Program-made: the position numbers and the translations under genes
Assembly (NCBI GenBank): GCA_050944455.1
Contig: JBMNRC010000016.1
Location: forward strand, 3,788-67,787
DNA from: Anthropogastromicrobium sp050944455
GTDB lineage: Bacteria > Bacillota > Clostridia > Lachnospirales > Lachnospiraceae
DNA length: 64,000 nt
Direction of reading: 5' to 3'
The notes under the pieces: model-generated
The model's database searches: none
What the model saw: only the letters and a program-made list of their open reading frames with translations
What the model was told of the DNA's origin: nothing
In this document: in pieces, positions 8,690-17,186 of the stretch
Position numbering within the stretch: the stretch's first letter is position 1
Layout: each line of letters starts with the position of its first letter

Positions 8690-9831
8690 TGATGAATGTG
8701 CACAACGAAGCTCTTGGCATCATTTTCCCGAACAGCTATGATTCACTGGTTCCGCAGCTTGTCACGGAGCGCTCCATGGCCTCCATCCCGTTCGGTTCCC
8801 GTTACAGAATGATCGACTTTATCCTTTCCTCGATGGTCAACAGCGGGATCGACAATGTCGCCATTATCGTCAGGCAGAATTACCATTCCCTGATGGACCA
8901 TCTGGGAACCGGCCGCGAGTGGGATCTCGCCCGCAAAAACGGCGGCCTGAATATTTTCCCGCCGTACGCGGAGAAAACCGTGAAACTGTACACGGGCCGC
9001 ATTGAGGCGCTCGAGAGCATTCTGCTGTTCCTCCGTTCCCAGAAGGAAAAATACGTTATCCTCACGGATGCAAACCTGGCTGTCAATTTCGATTTCACCG
9101 AGATGATGAGCAGGCATATCGAGTCCGGGGCGGATATCACCATCGCTTACCAGCGCACTGAGATTCCGGCTGGCCTGATCCGTCCCAACGAAATCGCCAA
9201 GGACCTGTATTACACCCTTGCGCTGGACGGCACCAGGGTCAACAAGATTTTCATGAACCAGACCACTCCCGGAGTCAAGAATCTGTCGATGAACATCTAT
9301 ATCGTCGACCGCGAGCTCCTGATCGATCTCGTCAACAGCGCTTATGTCCGCGGCATGAACTATTTTGAGCGCGATGTCCTTGCGGAGAAACTGGATGAAC
9401 TCAATATTCAGGGATATGAGTACGACGGTTATGTAGCCCGCATCACCGACATGAAGAGCTATTTCGACGAGAACATGAAGCTTCTGGATGATAAGAACCT
9501 GGACGCCCTGTTCTCCGGCAACACGATCTACACCAAGATCCGCGACGACAACCCGACCCGCTATATCGGCGACGCGAACGCGAAGAATGTTCTGGTGGCG
9601 GATGGCTGCGTGATCGAGGGAACGATCGAAAACTGCGTTCTGTTCAGAGGCGTTAAGATCGGCAAAGGAGCAGTGGTGAAAAACTGCGTGCTGATGCAGG
9701 ATACCGTGGTCGGGGACAACGCGAAGCTCGACCATGTCATTACCGACAAGAATGTGACGATTTCCGCGGGCAAGGAGCTTGTCGGAACCGAGTCCTTCCC
9801 GGTTTACGCCGAGAAGAACAGAAAGATCTGA
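8686..9831 (+). CDS. glgD: glucose-1-phosphate adenylyltransferase, GlgD subunit
   Basis: Non-catalytic or regulatory partner of GlgC in Bacillota. The 381-residue protein keeps the fold (YRMIDFILSSMVNSGIDNV, TGREWDLARKNGG, and a C-terminal beta-helix) but lacks the glycine-rich nucleotide loop of GlgC: the N-terminus reads NEALGIIFPNSYDSLVPQL instead of LLAGGQGSRL. Three ATG codons in a row (8686, 8689, 8692) overlap the glgC stop (TGA 8687-8689), and GGACGGTGAAGAGG just upstream can serve as ribosome site. A strong terminator follows 90 bases after the stop, closing the operon. Confidence 0.95.
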   Translation: MMMNVHNEALGIIFPNSYDSLVPQLVTERSMASIPFGSRYRMIDFILSSMVNSGIDNVAIIVRQNYHSLMDHLGTGREWDLARKNGGLNIFPPYAEKTVKLYTGRIEALESILLFLRSQKEKYVILTDANLAVNFDFTEMMSRHIESGADITIAYQRTEIPAGLIRPNEIAKDLYYTLALDGTRVNKIFMNQTTPGVKNLSMNIYIVDRELLIDLVNSAYVRGMNYFERDVLAEKLDELNIQGYEYDGYVARITDMKSYFDENMKLLDDKNLDALFSGNTIYTKIRDDNPTRYIGDANAKNVLVADGCVIEGTIENCVLFRGVKIGKGAVVKNCVLMQDTVVGDNAKLDHVITDKNVTISAGKELVGTESFPVYAEKNRKI

Positions 9832-9920
9832 CCGCGGCGCGGGACCGCGTGACGGCCGCGCTCCGGAACAGGCGGTTCCGCCTGAAAACGGAAATCCGCG
9901 GACGCACAGAAACAGAATGC

Positions 9921-9967
9921 GGGGCTCTGCACGAAAGTGCAGGGCCCCGTTTGCGGTTGGTGTTTTT
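9921..9967 (+). terminator. rho-independent terminator of glgCD
   Basis: GGGGCTCTGCAC (9921-9932), loop GAAA, GTGCAGGGCCCC (9937-9948) form a 12-bp stem with a single G-T wobble, followed by a T-rich tail ending in TTTTTT (9962-9967). Confidence 0.75.
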
Positions 9968-10132
9968 TATTGTTGATCATTGATTTACAGACTGATTACA
10001 GGAAAGCTTCCGAAAATTCCGCAGACGGTCCGCGGCAGAATTCCTGAATGATCGGATGAGGATTCCGAACAGGAACCGGGAAGAATCTCCGGGAGAAGAG
10101 TCTGCGGCGATCCGCTGCGATGAATTGCGGGA

Positions 10133-11146
10133 TCAGAGCAGGGGGATTCCCGCTTCCGCGCAGGCTTTCTGGACGTCCTCAGGCCAGATCGAGCACTGGA
10201 CTTCGCCGATATGGGCTTTCCTGAGAAAGAACATGCACAGGCGGGACTGACCGATGCCGCCGCCGATGGTGTACGGGACGGTTCCCTCGATCACGGCTCG
10301 CTGGAAGGGAAGAGAAGCGCGCTCCGGGCAGCCCGCTTTCCGCAGCTGGGAGAGCAGCGAGTCTCTGTCCACCCGGACTCCCATGGACGAAAGTTCCATG
10401 GCGATATCCAGAACCGGGTAATAGACCAGGATATCCGCGTTGAGCGACCAGTCGTCATAATCCGGGGCACGGCCGTCGTGGGGCTCTCCGTTGGCCAGCT
10501 TGTCGCCGATCTGCATGATGCATGCGGCACCGTGCTTTCTGGTAAACTGATATTCGCGCTCCTTCGGCGTCAGGCCGGGGTACATGGCGAGAAGGTCAGA
10601 GGATTTGATGAAAGTGATCTCGCGAGGCAGGATTTCTTCTATATAATCGTACTGGATCGCCATGTACATTTCCGTTTTGCGGAGAACACGATAGACGGAC
10701 CGGACGGCGTCCTCAAGGGTATCCAGCGTGCGCTGCTCTTTCGTGATGATCTTTTCCCAGTCCCACTGGTCGACGAAAAGAGAGTGGATGTTGTCAGTGG
10801 TTTCGTCCCGCCGGATGGCATTCATATCCGTGTACAGGCCCTCGCCCGCGGCAAACCCGTATTTGCCCAGCGCGTAGCGCTTCCATTTGGCGAGGGACTG
10901 GACGACTTCAGCCGTATAGTCATTCTGTTCAAGAATTCCGAAGGAAACCGGCCGCTCTACACCGTTCAGGTTGTCGTTCAGGCCGGTTGCCGGATCGACA
11001 AAAAGCGGAGCGGTGACACGCTGCAGGTTCAGCTCCCTGGCCAGCAGGCCCTGGAAGAAATCCTTCACTGTCTTGATCGCAACCTGCGTGTCATGCAGGC
11101 TGAGGGCTGGTTTATATCCGTTCGGGAGAGTCAGTTTGCTCATCAT
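10133..11146 (-). CDS. asnA: aspartate--ammonia ligase (ammonia-dependent asparagine synthetase)
   Basis: Makes asparagine from aspartate, ammonia and ATP; class II aminoacyl-tRNA-synthetase fold. The 337 residues match AsnA throughout: QVAIKTVKDFFQ at the start, LQRVTAPLFVDPATGLNDNLNG, LGKYGF, GLYTDMNAIRRDE and the C-terminal class II motif GGGIGQSRLCMFFL. Two adjacent ATGs (11144-11146 and 11141-11143) follow the ribosome site AAAGGCGG; either could be used. It lies 49 bases downstream of the ACT-domain gene on the same strand, so the two probably form one transcript, which suggests that the ACT protein senses an amino acid linked to this reaction. Confidence 0.96.
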   Translation of the reverse strand: MMSKLTLPNGYKPALSLHDTQVAIKTVKDFFQGLLARELNLQRVTAPLFVDPATGLNDNLNGVERPVSFGILEQNDYTAEVVQSLAKWKRYALGKYGFAAGEGLYTDMNAIRRDETTDNIHSLFVDQWDWEKIITKEQRTLDTLEDAVRSVYRVLRKTEMYMAIQYDYIEEILPREITFIKSSDLLAMYPGLTPKEREYQFTRKHGAACIMQIGDKLANGEPHDGRAPDYDDWSLNADILVYYPVLDIAMELSSMGVRVDRDSLLSQLRKAGCPERASLPFQRAVIEGTVPYTIGGGIGQSRLCMFFLRKAHIGEVQCSIWPEDVQKACAEAGIPLL

Positions 11147-11195
11147 TTGCCGCCTTTCTGCTGACTGAAATGGCTGGTGAGGGTATGCCGCCGGT

Positions 11196-11600
11196 TCAGA
11201 GCACCGTATATCCCAGGGATTTCAGGCAGGATTCAACTTCGGGAACGCCTTCGGTGTGCATAACCATGATCGGCATGCCGGTCTTCCGGTTGTAGCACAG
11301 ATAGATGTAATCAATGTTGATATTGCTTTCGATGCAGGACTGCAGAAGCTGGTTGAGGGCTCCGACATGGTCGTCGACCTCCACCCCGAGAACCAGGGTG
11401 ACCCGGCACATGTAGCCGTCCGCCTTCAGCGCTTCGACCGCTTCCTCGGGCTTGTCGACGACCATGCGGATAATCCCGTATTCGGCGCTGTCGTTGGTGA
11501 CGGAGCCGAGAATGTTGATGTTCTTCTCCTGAAGAAGAGAAGTGATTCTGTGGAATGCGCCTTTCCTGTTCTCAGCGTAAATGGAAACCTGTTTCAGCAT
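11196..11600 (-). CDS. small protein of two ACT domains
   Basis: A 134-residue protein made almost only of two ACT-type amino-acid-binding modules: residues 1-68 (MLKQVSIYAENRKGAFHRIT...) and about 70-134 (VTLVLGVEVDDHVGALNQLL...). Proteins of this type usually bind amino acids and regulate a partner enzyme or act as free sensors; no catalytic or DNA-binding part is present. The ribosome site GGGGGGAGG lies 9 bases before ATG 11600. It is the first gene of the pair with asnA, so a ligand such as asparagine or aspartate is a reasonable but unproven guess. Confidence 0.85.
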   Translation of the reverse strand: MLKQVSIYAENRKGAFHRITSLLQEKNINILGSVTNDSAEYGIIRMVVDKPEEAVEALKADGYMCRVTLVLGVEVDDHVGALNQLLQSCIESNINIDYIYLCYNRKTGMPIMVMHTEGVPEVESCLKSLGYTVL

Positions 11601-11739
11601 ATTCAGTACCTCCCCCCGCAGGGCTGTCCGCTGTGATCGGAACAGCCTGCTTGCTTATTCTGTTCATCTTGTCTGTATATCAGAAAATCCGGTGTAAAAG
11701 GCCGGAAGCCGCTCCCTGATCCGGCTGGCCGGACAGCCC

Positions 11740-12711
11740 TCAGCTTTCCAGGAAAGCGAACAGGTCATTCAGGTATTTTTCCAGAATGCTGTTTTTTTCG
11801 CGGTAGATTTCGTGCTTTGCGGGATACGAAATGAGTTTTCCGTCCGGAACTTTGCTGATAAAGGTGTTCTGCGCGGGAAGGGAGACCGTACGGTCAAGTT
11901 CCGCCTGAAGCAGAAGAACCGGCATTGTCAGCCTGCCCGGAGCCTTTTTCAGCAGATAGTCGCCCATTTTCAGCCCCTCGGCAACCCATCCGTAGGTTCC
12001 GCCGTCCGTCTGGATTTCCTTATGCCGCATCTGCAGATCTTTGTAGTAATCAAAACGGGCGCGGCACTGGGTATTGCTTTCCTCAAAAGTATAGGTGCCG
12101 TCAAAAGCGTGGTAGCCGGGAAGCGGCGCCTCGTAACGGCCCCTGCGCTTCATTCCCCAGCCCAGAAGTTTTGCGGCCCAGACGGGCATGTCCCCGGTAA
12201 CCGGGCGGATCATCGGGGAGGAGAGCACTGCCTTTCTGACAGTATCAGCGCGTTCGGAAGCCGAAGCGGCCGCGATCGCGCCTCCCATGGAATGGCCGTA
12301 CACAAACAGCGGAAGTTTGGGGAACTGCTTCCGGGCGGTATCGATCACATTGTTGAAATCGTCGATATAGGTCTGCCAATGGTCCATATGGACCAGGCAG
12401 GGATCGCTCACCAGACGATAGCTTTTGCCGTGACCGGCTTGGTCGGGGATAAAAACCGCGTAATCTCTCTTATAGAAATACCAGGCCAGCTCGTGGAATT
12501 TCAGCGAGCTTTCGGTATATCCGTGGGAAATCACCATCACGGCTCCGGCATGGGCCGGGACAAAAAGCTCCACATGGATCTTTTTCCCGGGAACCCGCTC
12601 CAGATACAATTCCTTTTCGTGAGCGCGCAGTTCGGGTTCGATGACGTTATTCATCGTCTCCGCGTAATTTTCTTCGGAGACCGGTTGAATCTTATCCGGA
12701 ATATCTTCCAT
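11740..12711 (-). CDS. alpha/beta hydrolase, monoacylglycerol lipase / lysophospholipase type
   Basis: A 323-residue serine hydrolase of the Hydrolase_4 (MGL-like) group, acting on acyl esters of glycerol or lysophospholipid. Visible: oxyanion region VMVISHGYTESSLKFHELAWYF, PDQAGHGKS, nucleophile elbow YGHSMGGA (Ser near residue 145), acid in LLLQAELDRTVSLPAQ and the catalytic His in YPAKHEIYRE near the end. No signal peptide, so probably cytoplasmic. ATG 12711 is the first start after an in-frame TGA; the ribosome site AAGGAG is far (about 17 bases), so translation may be weak or the leader folds to bring it closer. The upstream leader carries two strong hairpins and a good promoter. Confidence 0.88.
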   Translation of the reverse strand: MEDIPDKIQPVSEENYAETMNNVIEPELRAHEKELYLERVPGKKIHVELFVPAHAGAVMVISHGYTESSLKFHELAWYFYKRDYAVFIPDQAGHGKSYRLVSDPCLVHMDHWQTYIDDFNNVIDTARKQFPKLPLFVYGHSMGGAIAAASASERADTVRKAVLSSPMIRPVTGDMPVWAAKLLGWGMKRRGRYEAPLPGYHAFDGTYTFEESNTQCRARFDYYKDLQMRHKEIQTDGGTYGWVAEGLKMGDYLLKKAPGRLTMPVLLLQAELDRTVSLPAQNTFISKVPDGKLISYPAKHEIYREKNSILEKYLNDLFAFLES

Positions 12712-12748
12712 AACTTTATTTCAGAATTCTCCTTGCCTGTTCATGTTT

Positions 12749-12813
12749 CCCCGGCTGCTGCCGGGGAAAACCGAAGGGGCCGGGCATAGCGGTACCGCCG
12801 TGCCCGGCCCCTT
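12749..12813 (-). promoter_or_regulatory. two strong hairpins in the leader of the hydrolase gene
   Basis: Reading the minus-strand transcript, the first hairpin pairs 12801-12813 with 12774-12786 (13 bp, GC-rich, with the smaller palindrome CGGTACCG in the loop) and begins within about 10 bases of the predicted transcription start. The second (12749-12755 with 12760-12766) is a 7-bp stem with a 4-base loop. A short frame coding for MNRQGEF begins just after them. The arrangement could be an attenuator or an RNA-stabilising leader; no known riboswitch class is recognised. Confidence 0.5.
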
Positions 12814-12826
12814 TAACCTGAAATTT

Positions 12827-12855
12827 ATCTTAGTACAGTTGGATAATTGTGTCAA
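12827..12855 (-). promoter_or_regulatory. sigma-A promoter of the hydrolase gene
   Basis: On the minus strand, a perfect TTGACA (12855-12850) and TAAGAT (12832-12827) are separated by 17 bp. Transcription would start near 12820, directly in front of the 13-bp hairpin. Confidence 0.75.
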
Positions 12856-13031
12856 GAAAGCGCATTTATACATCTTTTCTGTATTCTTCCTCCAGCCGGC
12901 GGCCATCCGCGTTCCGAAGCCGAAAGCAGCCAAATCAACACGGGATGACATAAAAACCACCAATTTTTATCATCTTTTCACTAAAAACAACAAAAAATCC
13001 TGATTTTTTTCTCCAAATCGCCGAATCAGGC

Positions 13032-13060
13032 TTGACGCTCCTGAAAAAAGTGTGTATCAT
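13032..13060 (+). promoter_or_regulatory. sigma-A promoter of the first sugar importer
   Basis: TTGACG (13032-13037) and TATCAT (13055-13060) are 17 bp apart, giving a leader of about 165 nt before the first permease gene. It faces away from the hydrolase promoter; about 175 bp lie between the two, AT-rich with poly-A/T tracts around 12950-13015 where a regulator could bind. Confidence 0.65.
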
Positions 13061-13231
13061 TAAATACAGTTTAAGCGAGACATATAGAAATCTGAATATT
13101 TTTCCGGGTGAAATATTATCAGCTTTTGGAGAAATAATCCAAAGCCTGCTTTCCGCACAACAGGGAGTTCCGGCAGATTTCTGTGTTCCCCGCACCCGAA
13201 GTCCTTAGCTTTGAAGGAGGGAAGAAAGTTC

Positions 13232-14185
13232 ATGAGCGTTCGATCTGAAAACAAGGTCGTCGTGAAAACGTCCATCACCTGGAAAAAAGCCTTTCACAGA
13301 GACTGGCAGCTGTACCTGATGCTGATTTTCCCGCTGGCGCTCGTTTTCATCTTCAATTACGCCGCGTACCCCGGGCTGCGCATGGTTTTTATGGATTACA
13401 AACCTGCCAAGGGATATTCCGGCAGCGAATGGGTAGGATGGGAGACTTTCCGTAAAGTCTTCAAAGACGCCGACTTTATCCGCGCTCTCCGCAATTCAAT
13501 CGTATTCAACCTTCTCGACCTGGTTTTCAGCTTTCCTATGCCGATAATCCTGGCCCTGATGCTGAACGAGCTTCGCTTCCCGCATTTCAAGAAAGTCAGC
13601 CAGACGATCCTGTATCTGCCGCACTTCCTCTCCTGGGTTATCATCGGAAGCGTTGCCTACCAGCTGTTCAAGCCTGACAGCGGCGCCATCAACGTTCTGC
13701 TGCGCGACAAACTTCACTGGATTGATTCCGGCATCCCGTTCCTGACAGAGAAATGGCACTGGATGTGGACCTATCTTCTGATCGGCGTCTGGCAGGGCAT
13801 GGGCTGGGGCACCATCCTGTACCTGGCCGCTATCACCAGCATCAGCGGCGACCTGTATGAAGCCGCGATGATCGACGGCGCGTCCAGGTGGCAGAGAATG
13901 ATCCACATTACGCTTCCGGGCATCAAGAGCACCATTGTGACGCTTCTGATCATGCAGCTCGGAAAACTCATGAACAGCAACTTCGAACGGCTTGACGTCT
14001 TCGGCAATACGCAGGTCCGCGAGTTCCAGTACCAGCTGGCTATCTACATTTACGAAAAAGGTCTGCAGGCGTCCAAGTTCAGTATGTCTACCGCCGTTGG
14101 CCTGTTCCAGTCTCTTGTCGGGCTGATCCTGGTTCTGCTGGCCGACCGCTTCGCGAAGATCCTCGGCGAAGACGGACTTCTGTAA
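13232..14185 (+). CDS. carbohydrate ABC transporter permease, LplB/YtcP-like
   Basis: Integral membrane subunit of a sugar importer. The 317-residue product begins at ATG 13232, 11 bases after AAGGAGG; an upstream TTG (13211) would overlap that ribosome site and is unlikely. About six membrane segments are visible, starting with LYLMLIFPLALVFIFNYAAY. The cytoplasmic EAA loop that docks on the ATPase reads EAAMIDGASRWQRMIHITLPG (near residue 216). This type of permease pairs with a second permease and a large binding protein, which follow immediately. No ATPase gene is nearby, so a shared MsmK-type ATPase is inferred. Confidence 0.92.
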   Translation: MSVRSENKVVVKTSITWKKAFHRDWQLYLMLIFPLALVFIFNYAAYPGLRMVFMDYKPAKGYSGSEWVGWETFRKVFKDADFIRALRNSIVFNLLDLVFSFPMPIILALMLNELRFPHFKKVSQTILYLPHFLSWVIIGSVAYQLFKPDSGAINVLLRDKLHWIDSGIPFLTEKWHWMWTYLLIGVWQGMGWGTILYLAAITSISGDLYEAAMIDGASRWQRMIHITLPGIKSTIVTLLIMQLGKLMNSNFERLDVFGNTQVREFQYQLAIYIYEKGLQASKFSMSTAVGLFQSLVGLILVLLADRFAKILGEDGLL

Positions 14186-14197
14186 GGAGGCGTGAAG

Positions 14198-15127
14198 ATG
14201 GGAAAGAAAAAAGATAAGAATTACGATGAAGAAAATACCGTAGGCGACGGCAGCCGCGCGATTATCAAATACCATGTCAGTGATTTCGTGATCGTCATCA
14301 TCCTGACGATCCTCTGCCTCACCTGCGTGCTTCCGTTCGTCCACCTGGCGGCGAAATCCTTCTCCAGCAACACCGCCGTCATGCAGAAATCCGTTTACCT
14401 GTGGCCGAAGGGCTTCAATGTCGACGCTTACAAGTCGATCTTCTCCGACGGCAGCATGGTTCACTCCATGATTTACAGCGTGATCGTCACCCTGATTTTC
14501 ACCGTGCTCGGCATGATTGCCTGCACCTGCGCGGCGTATCCGCTTTCCCGCAAGAGGCTGAAGGGCAGAAGCGTATTCACCTTCCTTCTGATGTTCCCGA
14601 TGTACTTCGGCGCAGGCCTGATCCCCACCTACCTGCTGTACCACGATCTTCACCTGCTGGACACCATGTGGGTTCTGATCCTTCCGCTGATCTATTCCGC
14701 TTACAACATGCTGATCATGAAGAACTACTTTACGACCAGCATTCCGGACAGCCTGGAGGAAGCCGCTTTCCTGGACGGCGCGTCCAATCTGCAGATCCTG
14801 TTCAAGGTCGTGCTTCCGCTGTCCAAGCCGATTATCGCGACCCTGTCGCTGTTCTACGCGGTAGGGCGCTGGAATTCCTACGCCGACAACAAGTACTATA
14901 TCCGCAGTGAAAATCTCAAGATGATTCAGTATAAGCTGTATCAGATGGTCGCGTCCGCAACCGAAGCGCAGACCACCACGCTTTCCGAGGCATCCGAGGT
15001 TACCTCGACGCCGGAAGTTCTGCAGGCTGCGTCCATCATGTTTGTCACGATCCCGATCATCTGCGTGTACCCGTTCCTTCAGAAGTACTTTGTGAAGGGC
15101 GTCATGGTAGGCGCCGTCAAGGGCTGA
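14198..15127 (+). CDS. carbohydrate ABC transporter permease, LplC/YtcP-like
   Basis: Second membrane subunit of the importer, 309 residues. ATG 14198 lies 7 bases after TAAGGAGG; the GTG at 14192 is too close to it. A charged N-terminus (about 25 residues rich in Lys and Asp) precedes the first membrane helix (DFVIVIILTILCLTCVLPFV). The EAA loop reads EEAAFLDGASNLQILFKVVLP near residue 190. It is 12 bases downstream of the first permease and 55 bases upstream of the binding protein, with a 7-bp hairpin (15141-15159) in the gap. The C-terminal YFVKGVMVGAVKG is the usual ending of this family. Confidence 0.92.
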   Translation: MGKKKDKNYDEENTVGDGSRAIIKYHVSDFVIVIILTILCLTCVLPFVHLAAKSFSSNTAVMQKSVYLWPKGFNVDAYKSIFSDGSMVHSMIYSVIVTLIFTVLGMIACTCAAYPLSRKRLKGRSVFTFLLMFPMYFGAGLIPTYLLYHDLHLLDTMWVLILPLIYSAYNMLIMKNYFTTSIPDSLEEAAFLDGASNLQILFKVVLPLSKPIIATLSLFYAVGRWNSYADNKYYIRSENLKMIQYKLYQMVASATEAQTTTLSEASEVTSTPEVLQAASIMFVTIPIICVYPFLQKYFVKGVMVGAVKG

Positions 15128-15182
15128 TATAGTGAGACGAAACCGGCAGACGGCCGGTTCAAATATAAAGGAGGACAATTAT

Positions 15183-16889
15183 ATGAGGAAAAAACTTCGT
15201 ACCGCATCCGCAATCGTCCTTGCATCTGCAATGGCAGTCGGAATGAGTGTTCCGGCGTTTGCGGAAGAAACCACCGAGGCGGCTGCCGGCTCCACAACCG
15301 ACTGGGAACCGTTCGCCGAGACCGTAGAACTGCAGATCCCGGTTTACGACCGCGGCGTCGAGGGGGTTCCGAATGTCTCGGACAACTACTGGACACAGTG
15401 GATCCAGGAGAACTTCGGCGACAAGTACAACATCAATGTAACCTATGTACCAATCGTACGCACAGATGTGCTGACGTCCTATTCGCTGCTCGCTTCTTCA
15501 GGTGATCTTCCGACGATCCTTATGGAGTATGATTACCCGAAGGTGGCTCAGTGGGCGAACGACGGATATCTCCGTTCCTTCAACATGGAGGATTTCGCCG
15601 CGATCGCTCCGACCTACTACCAGAGAATGGTCGACAACAACCAGATCCAGTACACCATTCTGAACGACGAGACTTATTTCTGCTGCGCGCTCAGACCATA
15701 TTACAACACGACTTACACTTTCCAGAACTTTGTCCGCATGGACTGGCTTGAGCAGGTCGGGTACGACCACGTCCCGATGACCCGCGACGAGTATGTCGAC
15801 GCGATGACCAAGATCATGGAAGCCGGTATCGCGGAGCATCCGGGCGGAGGCCAGATGGTTACAGGCGGCGGTTCCGACCAGAGCTATGATTACCGTGAGT
15901 GGCCGCTCAACGAGGAAGAGTGGGCGATGTACGGCGACTACAACATCCCGTCCCTCGGTTGGTATCCGAACAAGCAGTATCTGTATTACGCAAACCAGGA
16001 TTACAACCTCGGCATCACCGATCCGGAGTACTATCTGATCGACGCGGAGCAGGCAAAGACAAACTTCATCAACGGCGAGTCCTATTCGTATGGCAGTTAC
16101 ATTTCCGCGGACATGGACTGGCTGACCGCGTTCTATGAGGCCAACCCTGACGCCAAACTTGCCATCAAGCCGGTTGTGTCCACCACAGATCCGACGACCG
16201 GACAGACACCGGGATATCGTACCGACAACCCGTTCGGCATGATGGTCGGTTTCTCCAGCACCGCGACCGACGACGAGGTCAAGGCTGCATGGATGTACAT
16301 GGAGTGGCTCACCCAGCCGGAGAACCTGTTCACGTTCCAGTGGGGCATCGAAGGCGAGAACTTCAACTATGATGAGAACGGCCTGCCGATATCCGTCACC
16401 GATTACAGCGGCGACTACACGATGGGCTACAACAACAACAAGGACTACTGGTGCATCACGATCGAGGCGAGAAACGCCGGAACGATCGAGGATATCATCT
16501 ACAACAACCTTCCGCATGATCTTCCGCAGGATTTCACCGAAGACATTGTGAACTGGTACTATGACAAGGTACAGGTTGCAGAGGCAGGATGGGGTATCCC
16601 GAACTGCATGTTCTCCGTCGTCATTGACTCCGAGACTGAATATCAGCAGACACTTCTCGAGAAGTATAAGGAGCTCCGCGATGAGCTGACGATGTGCAGT
16701 CCTGAAGAGTTCGATGCTTTATATGAAGAAGCTGCACAGGAGTATGCGGATGCCGGATACGCCGCCGTCACTGAGGAGAGAAAGGAAGCGTACGAGGCTG
16801 GCAATTCCACCAAGCTTCCGAACACCGAGGCTGAGGAAGTTCAGCTCGAGGACGCGACCGCAGCCGCGGATGAAACCGCAGCCGAGTAA
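15183..16889 (+). CDS. extracellular sugar-binding protein (LplA-like), first of a tandem pair
   Basis: Captures the oligosaccharide for the adjacent permeases. 568 residues; ATG 15183 follows AAAGGAGG. The N-terminus is a Sec signal peptide (MRKKLRTASAIVLASAMAVG...) with a cleavage site after VPAFA (residue 27). There is no lipobox cysteine, which is unusual for a Gram-positive binding protein. Family-1-type binding fold, rich in Tyr, Trp and Asp (e.g. YDYREWPLNEEEWAMYGDY, FQWGIEGENFNYDENG). The mature protein begins EETTEAAAG and ends in an acidic Thr/Ala/Glu tail (DATAAADETAAE). It is a close paralogue of the next gene; the two differ most in patches such as ILNDETYFCCALRPYY versus QMGGETYFVAAFRPNY. 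Ligand unknown. Confidence 0.93.
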   Translation: MRKKLRTASAIVLASAMAVGMSVPAFAEETTEAAAGSTTDWEPFAETVELQIPVYDRGVEGVPNVSDNYWTQWIQENFGDKYNINVTYVPIVRTDVLTSYSLLASSGDLPTILMEYDYPKVAQWANDGYLRSFNMEDFAAIAPTYYQRMVDNNQIQYTILNDETYFCCALRPYYNTTYTFQNFVRMDWLEQVGYDHVPMTRDEYVDAMTKIMEAGIAEHPGGGQMVTGGGSDQSYDYREWPLNEEEWAMYGDYNIPSLGWYPNKQYLYYANQDYNLGITDPEYYLIDAEQAKTNFINGESYSYGSYISADMDWLTAFYEANPDAKLAIKPVVSTTDPTTGQTPGYRTDNPFGMMVGFSSTATDDEVKAAWMYMEWLTQPENLFTFQWGIEGENFNYDENGLPISVTDYSGDYTMGYNNNKDYWCITIEARNAGTIEDIIYNNLPHDLPQDFTEDIVNWYYDKVQVAEAGWGIPNCMFSVVIDSETEYQQTLLEKYKELRDELTMCSPEEFDALYEEAAQEYADAGYAAVTEERKEAYEAGNSTKLPNTEAEEVQLEDATAAADETAAE

Positions 16890-17047
16890 GCCGTACCGGC
16901 AAAACGACACGGATTATGCAGATCTGAGAGGGCAATACCGCCTGAAGATCAGATTCATGAAGAAGACCTGCCGATTGATCCCGGAGAAGGTTTTCAATAA
17001 TGAATCTGAAGATATCAGGGCGGAATTTCTGCCACGCCGGATCACCG

Positions 17048-17083
17048 AAGGCTTCCCCGGGACAGCCGGGGAAGCCTCTTTTG
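17048..17083 (+). terminator. rho-independent terminator after the first binding protein
   Basis: GGCTTCCCCGG (17050-17060), loop GACAG, CCGGGGAAGCC (17066-17076), then TCTTTTG: an 11-bp perfect stem. It separates the permease-binding protein unit from the second binding-protein gene. Confidence 0.8.
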
Positions 17084-17129
17084 TTCTGAGTGCGCCCGCC
17101 TGCGCACGTATATTCACGGATGAACCGCT

Positions 17130-17158
17130 TTGACAATTCTCTGCCGTAAAGCGATTCA
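17130..17158 (+). promoter_or_regulatory. possible promoter of the second binding protein
   Basis: A perfect TTGACA (17130-17135) is followed 17 bp later by the poor -10 GATTCA (17153-17158). It lies between the terminator and the start codon at 17187, so some independent start is plausible, but the -10 is weak. Confidence 0.35.
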
Positions 17159-17186
17159 ATCATACATTCTTTCACAGGAGGCAACT

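Noticed and set aside
12721..12741. MNRQGEF leader peptide before the lipase-like gene
   Set aside because: Only seven codons and it overlaps the ribosome site of the main gene; no composition hint of a regulatory leader peptide.
13496..15178. 560-residue open frame opposite the two LplB/LplC-type permeases
   Set aside because: Antisense shadow, His/Asp-rich as expected when permease codons are read backwards.
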